Assembly (NCBI GenBank): GCA_964343195.1 | Contig: CAYFIR010000047.1 | Location: 1-43,320, forward strand | Direction: 5' to 3' | Length of the DNA stretch: 43,320 nt | Origin: CAYVAP01 sp964343195 | Lineage (GTDB): Bacteria; Bacteroidota; Bacteroidia; J057 | Shown here: one piece after another, positions 1 to 8,917 of the stretch | Layout: every line of letters begins with the position of its first letter | Position numbering within the stretch: position 1 is the first letter of the stretch | Made by a program: the position numbers and the translations under genes | The notes under the pieces: model-generated | Told to the model about the DNA's origin: nothing | The model's input: the letters and a program-made list of their open reading frames with translations, nothing else | Database searches by the model: none

Positions 1-2
1 GA

Positions 3-131
3 AAAAAGGTAGGTCCCGCTGAAGGCGACATAACACTTTCAGAGGAAGCATATTATAAATCCATTTGCGGAGCTAAAAAAGAATTAAGTCCCGCTGAAAG
101 CGAAATAGCACTTTCAGAAGAGGCAAATTAA
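3..131 (+). CDS. C-terminal end of a repeat-containing protein (partial)
   Basis: An open frame enters from outside the window and ends at TAA 129-131, giving 42 residues. It contains two diverged copies of a unit with a period of exactly 75 bases (25 codons): one starts at GPAEGDITLSEEA and the next at SPAESEIALSEEA. Because the period is a multiple of three and the changes keep the frame and conserve P-A-E and L-S-E-E-A, the repeat looks like translated protein rather than intergenic DNA. The N-terminus and most of the protein are missing, so the family and function are unknown. The acidic, alanine-rich repeats suggest a helical repeat, which is inference only. The gene converges with the HerA-like gene, with 37 bases between their ends. 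Confidence 0.5.
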   Translation, partial: KKVGPAEGDITLSEEAYYKSICGAKKELSPAESEIALSEEAN

Positions 132-168
132 AGATCAATTTGCAACCTAAGGTTCAATGATCACTGAC

Positions 169-1704
169 TCACCGCCGCTTCACTCCCAGTACCCCCAGCA
201 ATCCCCGCGTTAGCTCCCTGGCCACCGTACGGCCCAACTGCCGCACCATCGTATTCTTGGACAGCTCCTCGATCAGAGAAGGATCATTTTTGGCGCGGGT
301 GCTAACCTTCTTCGCTTTGGAACGTTGCTCCTTGACGCGCTCGACCTGTTCTTCCTCCTTGGCTTGAGCGATCTTGGCGGCCAGCATTTCCTCGGCGCTC
401 TCGCGGTCCACCTCCTTGTTGTACTTCGGAATCAGGCTGGATTGCTTGAGCAAGTCCTTGATTTCGGCATCGGTGAGGATGTCCATGCGGGACTGCGGTG
501 CGCGCAGCATGCAGTGAGCCAGCGGGGTGGGGCGACCTTTCTCATCCAGAACGGTTACCATTGCCTCGCCGATGCCCATGCTGGTGAGCAGTTCCTCGGT
601 GTCGTAAAACTCTGTGATGGGGAAGTTCTGAGCGGCCAGCTTGATGGCTTTGCGGTCCTTGGCGGTGAAGGCCCGCAGCGCGTGCTGGATCTTCATCCCC
701 AATTGTCCCAGCACATCCTCGGGCACGTCAGTGGGATTTTGGGTGCAGAAGTAGATTCCCACTCCTTTGGAACGAATCAGCTTGATAATGCTCTCGATCT
801 GTGCCAATAGCGCGTCGGAGGCTTCTTCGAAGATCAAATGCGCCTCATCGATGAAGATCACCAGTTCGGGCCGCTCAGGGTCGCCGATCTCCGGGAAGGT
901 CGCATAAACCTCAGCCAGCAGGCTCATCATAAAGGTTGAGAACAACTGCGGACGGTCCTGTAGGTCCGTCAGGCGGATGATCGACACCCGCCCTCTTCCT
1001 TGTTCGTCCAGGCGACAGAGGTCCTGCACGTCAAAGGAAGGTTCTCCGAAAAACTTATCGGCTCCCTGCTGCTCCAGGGCGATCAGCTTGCGCATGATGG
1101 CACCAGTCGAGGCGGCAGAAATGCGCCCGTAATCCTTCTGAATCTCGTCTTTGCCCTCCTCCGTCGCGTAGCGCAGCACCTTCTTGAAGTCCTCCAGGTC
1201 GAGCAGCGGCATCTCGTTGTCGTCGCAGTACTTGAAGAGAATCGCCACGATGCCCTCCTGCACCTCGGTCAGGTCCAGGATCTTGGAGATCAGCACCGGT
1301 CCGAACTCGCTCACCGTCGCGCGGAGGCGCACCCCCGGTTCGTCCGAGATGGACAGCAACTCCACCGTCGAGGCGCTGGCTTCAAAGGGAAAGCCGATCT
1401 GCGCATGGCGCTCGTCGATCTTGGGATGGCCAGCGCTGGCCTGGGCGATGCCACTCAGGTCGCCCTTGATGTCCATCAGCAGGCAGGGAACACCCTCATT
1501 GGCGAGCTGCTCGGCCAGGATCTGGAGGGTCTTGGTCTTGCCGGTACCCGTCGCTCCGGCGATGAGTCCGTGGCGGTTGATGGTCTTGAGCGGAGCCTCG
1601 ATGAAGGTTCCCGTTTTGACTTCGCCCTCATGGACGGCGCCTCCCAGTTTGATGGTGGGGCCTTTGAAGGTGTAGCCTTGCTGTATGTGGTCGGTGAAGG
1701 ACAT
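169..1704 (-). CDS. HerA-like ATPase, DUF853/YjgR family
   Basis: A 511-residue cytoplasmic P-loop ATPase of the HerA/FtsK superfamily, most like the DUF853 (YjgR) group. The Walker A motif GATGTGKT is at residues 50-57 and the Walker B LVIFIDEAH at 281-289 (D286, E287). After it comes the family segment with GVGIYFCTQNPTDVPEDVL. The C-terminal 70 residues are lysine/glutamate rich and probably coiled coil (around 430-470), ending in a basic tail. Length matches the family (about 500). HerA proteins are hexameric DNA-translocating ATPases, but the role of the YjgR branch is not well defined. No NurA-like nuclease lies beside it here, so it should not be read as a HerA-NurA end-resection pair. 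It appears to be a single-gene unit. Confidence 0.9.
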   Translation of the reverse strand: MSFTDHIQQGYTFKGPTIKLGGAVHEGEVKTGTFIEAPLKTINRHGLIAGATGTGKTKTLQILAEQLANEGVPCLLMDIKGDLSGIAQASAGHPKIDERHAQIGFPFEASASTVELLSISDEPGVRLRATVSEFGPVLISKILDLTEVQEGIVAILFKYCDDNEMPLLDLEDFKKVLRYATEEGKDEIQKDYGRISAASTGAIMRKLIALEQQGADKFFGEPSFDVQDLCRLDEQGRGRVSIIRLTDLQDRPQLFSTFMMSLLAEVYATFPEIGDPERPELVIFIDEAHLIFEEASDALLAQIESIIKLIRSKGVGIYFCTQNPTDVPEDVLGQLGMKIQHALRAFTAKDRKAIKLAAQNFPITEFYDTEELLTSMGIGEAMVTVLDEKGRPTPLAHCMLRAPQSRMDILTDAEIKDLLKQSSLIPKYNKEVDRESAEEMLAAKIAQAKEEEQVERVKEQRSKAKKVSTRAKNDPSLIEELSKNTMVRQLGRTVARELTRGLLGVLGVKRR

Positions 1705-2135
1705 TTTATTAATTCGAAATTCGTGATTCGTACTTCGTAATTCACCCAGAATGATCTGGGGTTGGGCCGATTGGCGAATTCGACCGAAAAATTAGGAAAA
1801 AATGCGGTGGGGTGAAACAGGAGTCATTTTTCATTGATCAGATATCAGGGAGCAGTAAAGACCAGTTGCTGGAAGGGTCGCATCCCGCTCACGCCGGAGG
1901 CTTCTGGTGTGTGGGATTTGGGGGATGCCATTTCACCACTCCTGTCACCCCTGTCGAAGATCCTGAGTATCGGGGAGCGGCAGCGAAGGGCCTCAACGGT
2001 AGCACTGGCCTGTGTTGCTTGGGGAATTAGCTCTGGCGAGGTCCCTTCGGCTCCGCTCAGGACAAGCCTTCCTCCTACGTCGCCTGGATGACAATTTGGT
2101 TGTTGAGGGAGGTGACTTTCACCTTCTCACTTCCT
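1705..2135. other. Intergenic gap with short repeats, no gene
   Basis: No convincing gene in 431 bases. Just upstream of the HerA-like gene (1709-1743) is a run of near-repeats of the type ATTCGTAATTCGT, which form overlapping short dyads. At 1951-1988 lies one copy of a dispersed element beginning CTGTCGAAGATCC, with another copy at 2961-2998. At 2040-2066 is a fragment with the motif CCTTCGGCTCCGCTCAGGAC, similar to 12026-12046. The short open frames here are non-conserved readings of these repeats. Confidence 0.6.
1951..1988. repeat. Dispersed intergenic repeat, copy 1
   Basis: This sequence matches 2961-2998 closely (CTGTCGAAGATCC, then ATCGGGGAGCG, then CGAAG) and partly matches 11759-11790. 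It lies between genes on both occasions, flanking the PrsW gene on either side. Confidence 0.6.
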
Positions 2136-2840
2136 TCAATCCCGATGGGGAGAAATCGCCACGTGCACGAGCATGGCGCGTCGGGCGAGCAGCAGCCCAA
2201 TGAAAAGGGCGATGAAGGCCAGCAGGGCGAGATAGTCGTCGCCGAGGAAGAGGAAGTAGTCGTAGCAGCCGTGGAAGAAAATCGCTACGAACAGGCCTTT
2301 CATTCGCTCCAGGTAGGGGATGGAGCCGGTGCTGAGAAATTTGGCTTTGCCGACAAAGTATCCCATCATCACCCCGAAGGTCGCATGGGCGGGTACGGCT
2401 GTAAACATCCGCACGAGGCCGGTTTCGATGGCGCCCTCCCCAGCGTTGAAGACATAGAGGACGTTCTCGATGGCCGCAAATCCCAGCGAAACCGCCACGC
2501 CATACATGATGCCGTCGTAGGGTTCGTCAAACTCCTTATGGGGGTAGTTGTACCAGCGGAGGACGAGGTACTTCATCCCTTCTTCCAGAGCTGCGACCAC
2601 CACAAATGCGTACACAATCAGGCTGATGGGGTCCTCGCTTTCCATGGATACCCCCAGAAATTCCTGTAGGTAGGGACTCAGGATCACCACCGGAAAGGCC
2701 GTCAGAATCCCCAATACAAAGGTGATGAGCAGGTACTTGAGCGGCTCCCGCTCATATTCATCGCGGAGATAAACATAGGTGAAGATGAAGATGATGGGTG
2801 CTAGTGCCAACCCCAGGAGTTCAAGCAACCGAATATCCAT
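2136..2840 (-). CDS. PrsW-family intramembrane metalloprotease
   Basis: A 234-residue polytopic membrane protein of the PrsW/CPBP-like protease group. Visible motifs are ALEEGMK (E86, E87, K90), FDEPYDGIMYG (D105-G113), AAIENVLY with E125, H152 (AHATFGVMMG) and FFHGCYDYF with H190 and D194. These glutamates and histidines are the expected metal and catalytic residues. There are about seven hydrophobic segments, beginning at residue 8. In Bacillus subtilis PrsW cleaves an anti-sigma factor at site 1. The substrate here is unknown, and no sigma/anti-sigma pair lies nearby. The gene stands alone, with repeat-bearing gaps on both sides. Confidence 0.88.
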   Translation of the reverse strand: MDIRLLELLGLALAPIIFIFTYVYLRDEYEREPLKYLLITFVLGILTAFPVVILSPYLQEFLGVSMESEDPISLIVYAFVVVAALEEGMKYLVLRWYNYPHKEFDEPYDGIMYGVAVSLGFAAIENVLYVFNAGEGAIETGLVRMFTAVPAHATFGVMMGYFVGKAKFLSTGSIPYLERMKGLFVAIFFHGCYDYFLFLGDDYLALLAFIALFIGLLLARRAMLVHVAISPHRD

Positions 2841-3557
2841 GTCGCAAGTTAAAAATTATTATGCATCTGTGCCTTTGGAAAGGGTGCATTTCATTTTGTC
2901 GCCTCCGCTTAGTGCCTTCTTTTTACTACGAAGACACAGGGAAGGTATCAAAGACTTGTACTGTCGAAGATCCCGGAAATCGGGGAGCGTAGTCGAAGTA
3001 ACACAAAGGGGAAAGTGCCTAGCTGCCTTTGAGATCTTCGTGGTGCCATTCTGATGAACCGGAATCGGGGATTGGTGGGTAAGCGACTTTTTGAATTGCG
3101 CCCATTATTAGAATCAGCCCATTGGCACGATTTGACATTTTTACAAACAAATTACCCCTACCATCCTTCGAACTAATAGCTTTTCTATCCTATCCTTATG
3201 ATAAGCTCTTTAATATAGTCTGTCAGGTCACTTATGAGGTCCAGGCTTTCGCCCAAAATATTTACAGGACTTCATATGAAATGATTTCGAAGGTTAGCTG
3301 CAGGTTAAGGGTAGCGGACAACTGCGGACCAACTTGGAAGGGAGTCACATGCTGTCTATATTGCGGATAAGCGAAATATCAAACATGGACAAAGGAAACC
3401 CAGATTTAAAGATTGGGATTGGTCGCTTTTTGGGCCTTTCCAGCCAGATTGAGACGATTATTTAGCCAATTCGCCCGAACCTCAGGGTAAGGGGTCTATT
3501 GCGGTGTGTTCTATATGAGCCTATGCCGATACATTAACATTAATTATTTCAGTTTTT
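2841..3557. other. Long intergenic region
   Basis: About 700 bases without a supported gene. The proximal part (2961-2998) holds copy 2 of the dispersed CTGTCGAAGATCC element. The rest, 3060-3540, is more A+T rich. A plus-strand frame at 3122-3370 and a 28-codon minus-strand frame ending near 3181 are open, but neither shows family features. The promoter of the radical SAM gene must lie toward the 3' end, but I see no good TAnnTTTG box. Confidence 0.5.
2961..2998. repeat. Dispersed intergenic repeat, copy 2
   Basis: This is a near-identical counterpart of 1951-1988. It contains two direct GTCGAAG words (at 2963 and 2992) bracketing a C/G-rich mini-dyad (TCCCGG, then CGGGGA). Confidence 0.6.
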
Positions 3558-4904
3558 ATGAATCAGGATTTGAGGTACAAAACTTATGGCGTACACAACT
3601 TTCGGCAAATCCCCCAGATGGAAGGATTGAGTGAGGATCAGAAGTTTGCCATCGAAGTTGTGGGAAAAGTTTTGCCCTTCAAGGTCAACAATTATGTTAT
3701 CGATGAACTGATCGACTGGAGCAAGGTTCCGAGCGATCCGATTTACATTTTGACCTTCCCACAGAAGGACATGCTTAAAGAGGCGGACTTTAATCGAATG
3801 GCAGACGCATTGCGTGGCAATGCTGACCGCAAGGAGATCAAGAAGATCGCTAACGAAATCCGGATGAGCCTCAACCCACACCCTGCGGGGCAGTTGGAGC
3901 TCAACGTTCCTCAGATTGACGGCATCAAGCTGACCGGTATTCAGCACAAGTACCGCGAGACCATGCTGTTTTTCCCTCAGCAGGGTCAGACCTGTCATGC
4001 CTACTGCACCTTCTGCTTCCGTTGGCCGCAGTTTGTCGGCATCAATGAGCTGAAGTTTGCCATGAAGGAAACCGAGCTGATGGTTAAGTACCTCAAAGCT
4101 CATCCCGAGGTAACCGATGTGCTATTTACCGGCGGTGACCCCATGATCATGACCAATGCCCGCCTTGAAAATTACATCCTCCCCCTACTCGAAATCCCAA
4201 CCGTTCGCACCATCCGCATCGGCACCAAGGCTTTGGGTTACTGGCCCTACCGATTCCTGACGGACAAGGATGCCGACGAGACCCTTCGCCTGTTTGAAAA
4301 AGTACAGAAAGCCGGGAAGCACCTCTCGTTCATGGGACACTTTAACCACCTGAGTGAGATGCTAACTCCCGGGGTAAAAGAAGCCACCCAACGGATTCTG
4401 GCAACCGGAGCACGTATTCGTACCCAGTCTCCTGTGATGCGCAACATCAACGACAGCTCTGAAGTCTGGCGAGACATGTGGAAAGAACAGGTGAAACAGG
4501 GCATGATCCCCTACTACTTCTTCGTCGCACGAGACACTGGTGCACAGGACTACTTCGCCGTACCCCTGATGCGTGCCTATGGCATCTTCAATGAGGCTTA
4601 CAAGCAGGTTTCCGGTATTGCCCGTACCGTTCGTGGCCCTTCGATGTCTGCTGGTCCTGGCAAGGTACAAGTACTGGGTACAGCTGAGATTCATGGCGAA
4701 AAGGTCATGGCCCTCCGTTTCATTCAGGCACGAAACCCAGATTGGGTTCACCAGCCATTCTTTGCTCAGCATGACGAAAATGCCATTTGGCTCGATGACC
4801 TGAAGCCAGCCTTTGGAGAAAAGGAATTCTTCTACGAAGCTGAATATAAAGCCATGGGACAGTCCAAAGTTCAGGAACCAGAACTGGAGGTGGCGGCCCT
4901 TTAG
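3558..4904 (+). CDS. KamA-family radical SAM aminomutase-like protein
   Basis: A 448-residue protein of the lysine 2,3-aminomutase family. The radical SAM cluster motif is CHAYCTFC, with C146, C150 and C153. FTGGDP at 190-195 is the GGE-type SAM-binding motif. K369 in AGPGK matches the PLP-binding lysine of the GGGGK motif in lysine 2,3-aminomutase. D326 (ARDTGAQ) aligns with Asp293 of the clostridial enzyme, one of the two aspartates that bind the lysine side-chain amine. The second (Asp330, seven residues before the PLP lysine) is replaced by Ser/Met. The reaction is therefore probably a PLP-dependent radical 1,2-amino shift or a related chemistry, but the substrate is uncertain. The protein is cytoplasmic and full length. 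It is monocistronic, with a strong terminator at 4953. Confidence 0.85.
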   Translation: MNQDLRYKTYGVHNFRQIPQMEGLSEDQKFAIEVVGKVLPFKVNNYVIDELIDWSKVPSDPIYILTFPQKDMLKEADFNRMADALRGNADRKEIKKIANEIRMSLNPHPAGQLELNVPQIDGIKLTGIQHKYRETMLFFPQQGQTCHAYCTFCFRWPQFVGINELKFAMKETELMVKYLKAHPEVTDVLFTGGDPMIMTNARLENYILPLLEIPTVRTIRIGTKALGYWPYRFLTDKDADETLRLFEKVQKAGKHLSFMGHFNHLSEMLTPGVKEATQRILATGARIRTQSPVMRNINDSSEVWRDMWKEQVKQGMIPYYFFVARDTGAQDYFAVPLMRAYGIFNEAYKQVSGIARTVRGPSMSAGPGKVQVLGTAEIHGEKVMALRFIQARNPDWVHQPFFAQHDENAIWLDDLKPAFGEKEFFYEAEYKAMGQSKVQEPELEVAAL

Positions 4905-4952
4905 CGGATGCCCGTCAGGGTGAGGGTCACCCAAAAGACTTTGCATAAATCC

Positions 4953-4985
4953 ATGCCCGGCCATATCGGTCGGGCATTTTCATTT
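4953..4985 (+). terminator. Rho-independent terminator after the KamA-like gene
   Basis: A 10-bp stem (ATGCCCGGCC 4953-4962 with GGTCGGGCAT 4968-4977, one G-U pair) and a five-base loop are followed by TTTCATTT. It lies 48 bases after the stop codon. Confidence 0.8.
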
Positions 4986-5048
4986 GTCAACGCATTTATT
5001 GGGCAAATAATCCGTAATTACCGGCCAGTTAGCTGATAACCTAAATCC

Positions 5049-5846
5049 ATGGACTCCCTACCTGTAGACCTAACCTGGACCGAATGGCTGCTGTTTGCGG
5101 TAGCTGGAGTGGTAACTGGAACCATCAATACCCTGGCGGGAAGTGGCTCATTGATTACGCTTCCCATTTTCATCTTCATTGGGAATCTTTCCGCTCCGGT
5201 TGCCAATGGCACCAACAGAATCGGGGCCCTGCTCCAAAGTTTTGTCGGAATTAACGCCTTTCGCAGAAGGGGGCAAATGCCCGGGATCGTAGTTGCCTGG
5301 CTGGTAGTACCCGCTATTCTGGGCGGAGCCGTAGGCGCCTGGCTCGCTTCAGGGCTGGACAAATCCCAGATGAATAATACCATTGCCGGGTTGATGATAT
5401 TTATGCTCCTCGTCCTGCTGATCAATCCCAAAAGGTGGATTCGGGAGACCGAACCAGATCCCCAAAAGATCAAACATCCCCTGACCCTTGCAGCTTTTTT
5501 CCTGATCGGGATCTATGGGGGATTTATTCAGGCAGGTGTGGGCATTTTCTTACTCGCAGGATTGGTATTGGTTGCGGGATTTGAGCTCAAAAAGGCAAAT
5601 GCCATAAAGCTGTTGATCGTCTTCTTTTTCAATATCCCTGCCTTGATCATTTTTTTTGTCAACCATCAGGTAAGTCTGGGTATGGGGCTTGCAATGGCCA
5701 TTTTCCAAAGTATTGGGACCCTCATTGGAGTCTGGTTCGCCTCAAAGGTTCCCAAGGCTAATGTCTATATCCACCGATTGCTGGTGATTATTGTCATCAT
5801 AAGTGCAGGCAAGTTTTTGGGGCTTTGGGACTATCTTTTCGCATAA
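5049..5846 (+). CDS. TauE/SafE family membrane transporter
   Basis: A 265-residue integral membrane protein of the TauE/SafE (formerly DUF81) family, proposed to export sulfite, sulfoacetate or other organosulfur anions. Its two-half architecture is visible: AGVVTGTINTLAGSGSL at residues 19-35 near the N-terminus and the repeat GIYGGFIQAGVGIFLLAG at about 154-171. The G-rich motifs in each half are the family hallmark. About eight hydrophobic segments are present. The cargo cannot be told from sequence. It is probably a single-gene unit; a weak stem (TAACCC/GGGTTA, 5850-5869) follows it. Confidence 0.88.
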   Translation: MDSLPVDLTWTEWLLFAVAGVVTGTINTLAGSGSLITLPIFIFIGNLSAPVANGTNRIGALLQSFVGINAFRRRGQMPGIVVAWLVVPAILGGAVGAWLASGLDKSQMNNTIAGLMIFMLLVLLINPKRWIRETEPDPQKIKHPLTLAAFFLIGIYGGFIQAGVGIFLLAGLVLVAGFELKKANAIKLLIVFFFNIPALIIFFVNHQVSLGMGLAMAIFQSIGTLIGVWFASKVPKANVYIHRLLVIIVIISAGKFLGLWDYLFA

Positions 5847-5849
5847 AGT

Positions 5850-5869
5850 TAACCCATTAGTCCGGGTTA
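5850..5869 (+). terminator. Weak hairpin after the TauE/SafE gene
   Basis: A six-base stem TAACCC/GGGTTA with an eight-base loop starts three bases past the stop codon and is followed by a pyrimidine-rich stretch. It is short and is listed as a possible terminator only. Confidence 0.35.
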
Positions 5870-5980
5870 TCATCCTTTTCATCCTGAGGCTTTCCTAAGT
5901 AAAAAACCCTACTCATTAGCTGGGAATCCGAATTCATCAAAAGGCAAATTTGAGGCGAAATACCTCATAACCTTTTTGAT

Positions 5981-7783
5981 ATGAATATTCAGGAGTTTTG
6001 TTTGTTAAAACGGATAAAGTCCCTGCTGTTAATTGTCCTGATATCAGTAATTGCGGCTATTCCTGCGGCTGCCCAATATGCTACATCTGGTTTGGGTAGC
6101 TACCAGGGTGAAATTTACTGGCTGGAATGGAGTGCCCAGGGGACAGATATTACCAATGGCCTGATTGAAACCTTCTCCTTACCGGATGGTGCTACCCTTA
6201 CGGTGACTTTTAGTGGGTTAACGGATTCCGACGCGACCTACCCCCGTTTCTGGACCAAGGAGAGTTTTTCTGGAAATAAACTGGATGACTATTATGATGG
6301 ACTCGATCCCATCATGATTCAGATGCAAAGTCCGACCGTTTACCCCATGACGCTCACACTCAGCCGGACAGGTGGGCTTAGCGGCATTCCCCTCCACATC
6401 ATTGTAGCAGATGCAGAAGACAACCGGGACGTAGAATACTGGGATGCCACTACGGATGGGGATGAATGGCAGGTAATTGAGCTGATGGATTCGTCAGCAG
6501 ATGTCACGATCAAGAGCTACAACACCCAGGCCCTGCAATGGAGCAATAGCGACCTGACCATTAAACAGCTGGGTAATTTCCCTGGATCGTTTTTCCCAGG
6601 TGCCATCTACATGACCCAGAATGCCACCCAGGTAGACCTGACCATCGCCAGTGGAGGCGGCTTTACGGGGGTCGCCATCGGTATTTGGATGCCATTTGAC
6701 TATGGGGACGCACAGGATTATGGTGATGCTGCTCACCTGAACCTGATAACGCCCTCAGGCGGACTTAACCCAAGCACCGGTGCCATAGATACCCTGACTT
6801 TCACGCAATTTACCTCCACCGGCTCTGTCGCCAGTCTAGGGGGAACGCAATTGTACATAGGCTCAGGCTGGGACGCTGACCTGAGCACCAACCTCAACGA
6901 AGCTGCTGACCTTGACGCGACAGACGACGGCGTAACTTTTTCTACTTACAACGGATCAGGGACCTTTACCGCAGACGTAGATGTAGTGAATCTCTCGGGT
7001 AGCAATGCCTACCTGATCGGTTACCTGGATCTTAATAGTGATGGGGATTTTGATGACGCAGGGGAAAGAAGTGATACAGCTACCGTCACGAGCTCTAACA
7101 CCTACACCCTAACATTCAGTGGTTTAGGCCCCCAAATCAGCTCTGAAAAAACAGTTCGGTTCAGGCTGGGAAGCGACCTGTCACAGATTGCTTCTCCGAC
7201 AGGATTTGCAGAGGACGGAGAGGTGGAAGATTACAAATCCAGTGAAATTGTCTTCCCTGTGGAACTAATTGACTTTCAGGCGAGCCCAACTTCACTAGGA
7301 GTCGTCCTCAATTGGAGTACGGCCAGTGAGCTGAATAGCGATTACTTTGAGGTCCAACGCAGTGATCCTGAAAATGAATGGCTGGCGTTACAACCAGTCC
7401 CCTCTACTGGTGCCCTTGACCGAATCACCCGGTATCAGTTTTTTGATTCAAACCCAATGCTTGGCACCAACTACTATCGGCTTCGACAGGTTGACCTTGA
7501 TGGAAAGGAATGGCATTCCCACCAAATTGAGACTACCTATCAGCCCGGAGAGCTACAGGTATGGCAACGGGAAAACAGAGTTGAACTGAGAGGCAGTGAA
7601 AGCATCGTACGGGTTGAAATCCATGACATCGCGGGTCATCAGATCTACAGTGGGTGGCTATTGCCTTCGTTTTCGCAAACCGTAGAGCTCCCATTTACCC
7701 CTTCAGGAGTCCTGTTGATTCAGACCTGGGGAATCGAACAGAAATGGCTGGGCAGCCGAAAGATCAATTGGCAGGGCGAATAG
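5981..7783 (+). CDS. Secreted GEVED-domain protein with T9SS-like C-terminus
   Basis: A 600-residue exported protein. The N-terminal signal peptide (hydrophobic core about 13-29, AAIPAAAQ cleavage region) is followed by a beta-rich ectodomain. A GEVED domain runs from about residue 240 to 418: it starts at DYGDAQDYGDAAH, includes an acidic D-x-N-x-D-G-D-F-D calcium-loop-like stretch, and ends at FAEDGEVEDY. Then comes the VELIDFQA...LNWSTASELNSDYFEVQRS module that precedes many Bacteroidota sorting domains. The last 70 residues resemble a T9SS type A tail but lack the usual FPNP motif. The protein is likely surface exposed or released. The specific role is unknown, and no enzyme domain is visible. 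Confidence 0.8.
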   Translation: MNIQEFCLLKRIKSLLLIVLISVIAAIPAAAQYATSGLGSYQGEIYWLEWSAQGTDITNGLIETFSLPDGATLTVTFSGLTDSDATYPRFWTKESFSGNKLDDYYDGLDPIMIQMQSPTVYPMTLTLSRTGGLSGIPLHIIVADAEDNRDVEYWDATTDGDEWQVIELMDSSADVTIKSYNTQALQWSNSDLTIKQLGNFPGSFFPGAIYMTQNATQVDLTIASGGGFTGVAIGIWMPFDYGDAQDYGDAAHLNLITPSGGLNPSTGAIDTLTFTQFTSTGSVASLGGTQLYIGSGWDADLSTNLNEAADLDATDDGVTFSTYNGSGTFTADVDVVNLSGSNAYLIGYLDLNSDGDFDDAGERSDTATVTSSNTYTLTFSGLGPQISSEKTVRFRLGSDLSQIASPTGFAEDGEVEDYKSSEIVFPVELIDFQASPTSLGVVLNWSTASELNSDYFEVQRSDPENEWLALQPVPSTGALDRITRYQFFDSNPMLGTNYYRLRQVDLDGKEWHSHQIETTYQPGELQVWQRENRVELRGSESIVRVEIHDIAGHQIYSGWLLPSFSQTVELPFTPSGVLLIQTWGIEQKWLGSRKINWQGE

Positions 7784-7878
7784 GAAAATGACCTAAAGGC
7801 ATGAACAACTCCTGGGGTTTTCTCTAAAGTGAAGGCCTAATTTCACATATACCATGCGACTATACCCATCCCGCCCGC

Positions 7879-8874
7879 CTACGCATGCCGCAGCAGTACG
7901 CGCCCCTGTGTCTCTCCTTTGAGGATCGACTGGATATATCCTTCCAGTTCTTCCAGGGAGCACTCAGTGGCCAGAGATTCCAGGTTTTCTATCCGCCAGT
8001 CTGTGGCGAGTTTTTCCCAGACCTGTTGCCGTACCTCCATGCCGATGGTAGCAGAATCAATGCCCAGCAGGTTCACCCCGTTCAGGATGAATGGAAATAC
8101 CGTGGCGTCCCATTTCGGGCTGCCCACGAGGCCACAACTGGCAATGGAGCCTTCACGGCTACAGGCTTTTAACAGAGTCGCGAGGGTGTTCCCTCCGACC
8201 GTATCTATTCCTCCTGCCCATTTGGGGCGTAAGAGTGGTTTTCCGGAATCGTCATCTGCGAATGTCCGGGATTCAATTTGGGATGCTCCCAACTGCTGAA
8301 GCATGGAGTGCGCAGCATCCGTACCCGTAACCGCAATCACCGAATAGCCTGCTTTGGCCATGATGCCTACCGCCATGGTTCCTACCCCTCCTGATGCTCC
8401 TGTTACCACCAACGGCCCCATTTCCGGACGCTGCCCGATACGCTCCATTTTCCAGAGCCCAAGGGCAGCCGTAAAGCCACCTGTCCCCAGGATCATGCTT
8501 TCGCGCAGGGACAGGCCTTCAGGCAGGGCCACTATCCAATCGCCGGGCACACGGATATAGCCGCCAAAGCCTCCATCGGTATTCATTCCCAGGTCATAAC
8601 TCGTCACGATGACCTTGTCTCCTTCCTTCCATTGTGGGTTGGTGCTTTCGACCACGACACCGGCGGCATCAATGCCAGGAGTGTGGGGATAATTCCGGGT
8701 TACGCCCTTATTTCCTGAGGCTGAGAGTGCATCCTTGTAGTTCAGAGCGGAATAATTCACCTGCACCAATACCTCACCTTCAGGCAGGTCCTGGATATTT
8801 CGGGCAATGATTTCTCGTTGTGCTTTGCCCTGTTCATCGAGAGAAACACGCAGGGCTTTAAAGGTAGTAGTCAT
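7879..8874 (-). CDS. YhdH/AcuI-type NADPH-dependent acryloyl-CoA reductase family protein
   Basis: A 331-residue medium-chain dehydrogenase/reductase, zinc-free quinone-oxidoreductase type. The N-terminal half carries the characteristic YSALNYKDALSASG (around residues 56-69) and HTPGIDAAGVV. The Rossmann motif is VTGASGGVGTMAVGI, near residues 157-171. Length and motifs fit the YhdH/YhfP group, which includes AcuI acryloyl-CoA reductase. These enzymes reduce toxic enoyl-CoA or enone substrates with NADPH in the cytoplasm. No DMSP or propionyl-CoA genes lie nearby, so the exact substrate is not set by context. It appears to be a stand-alone gene. Confidence 0.88.
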   Translation of the reverse strand: MTTTFKALRVSLDEQGKAQREIIARNIQDLPEGEVLVQVNYSALNYKDALSASGNKGVTRNYPHTPGIDAAGVVVESTNPQWKEGDKVIVTSYDLGMNTDGGFGGYIRVPGDWIVALPEGLSLRESMILGTGGFTAALGLWKMERIGQRPEMGPLVVTGASGGVGTMAVGIMAKAGYSVIAVTGTDAAHSMLQQLGASQIESRTFADDDSGKPLLRPKWAGGIDTVGGNTLATLLKACSREGSIASCGLVGSPKWDATVFPFILNGVNLLGIDSATIGMEVRQQVWEKLATDWRIENLESLATECSLEELEGYIQSILKGETQGRVLLRHA

Positions 8875-8917
8875 GGGAATGGGTTATTTTCCCCAAATTA
8901 GCCATTCCCCATTTATC

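Noticed and set aside
13..143. Spaced repeats at the window start as a CRISPR array
   Set aside because: Only two diverged units with a 75-base period exist, and they continue an open frame with in-frame substitutions. No spacer-like unique segments or cas genes are present.
169..1704. HerA-NurA end-processing or HerA-based defence pair
   Set aside because: The protein is of the DUF853/YjgR branch, and no nuclease or effector gene adjoins it.
1000..1740. 246-codon plus-strand open frame opposite the HerA-like gene
   Set aside because: It is the antisense shadow of a well-supported ATPase gene; its product has no family features.
3122..3370. 82-codon plus-strand frame in the long intergenic gap
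   Set aside because: Composition is scattered, there are no motifs, and no start context is convincing.
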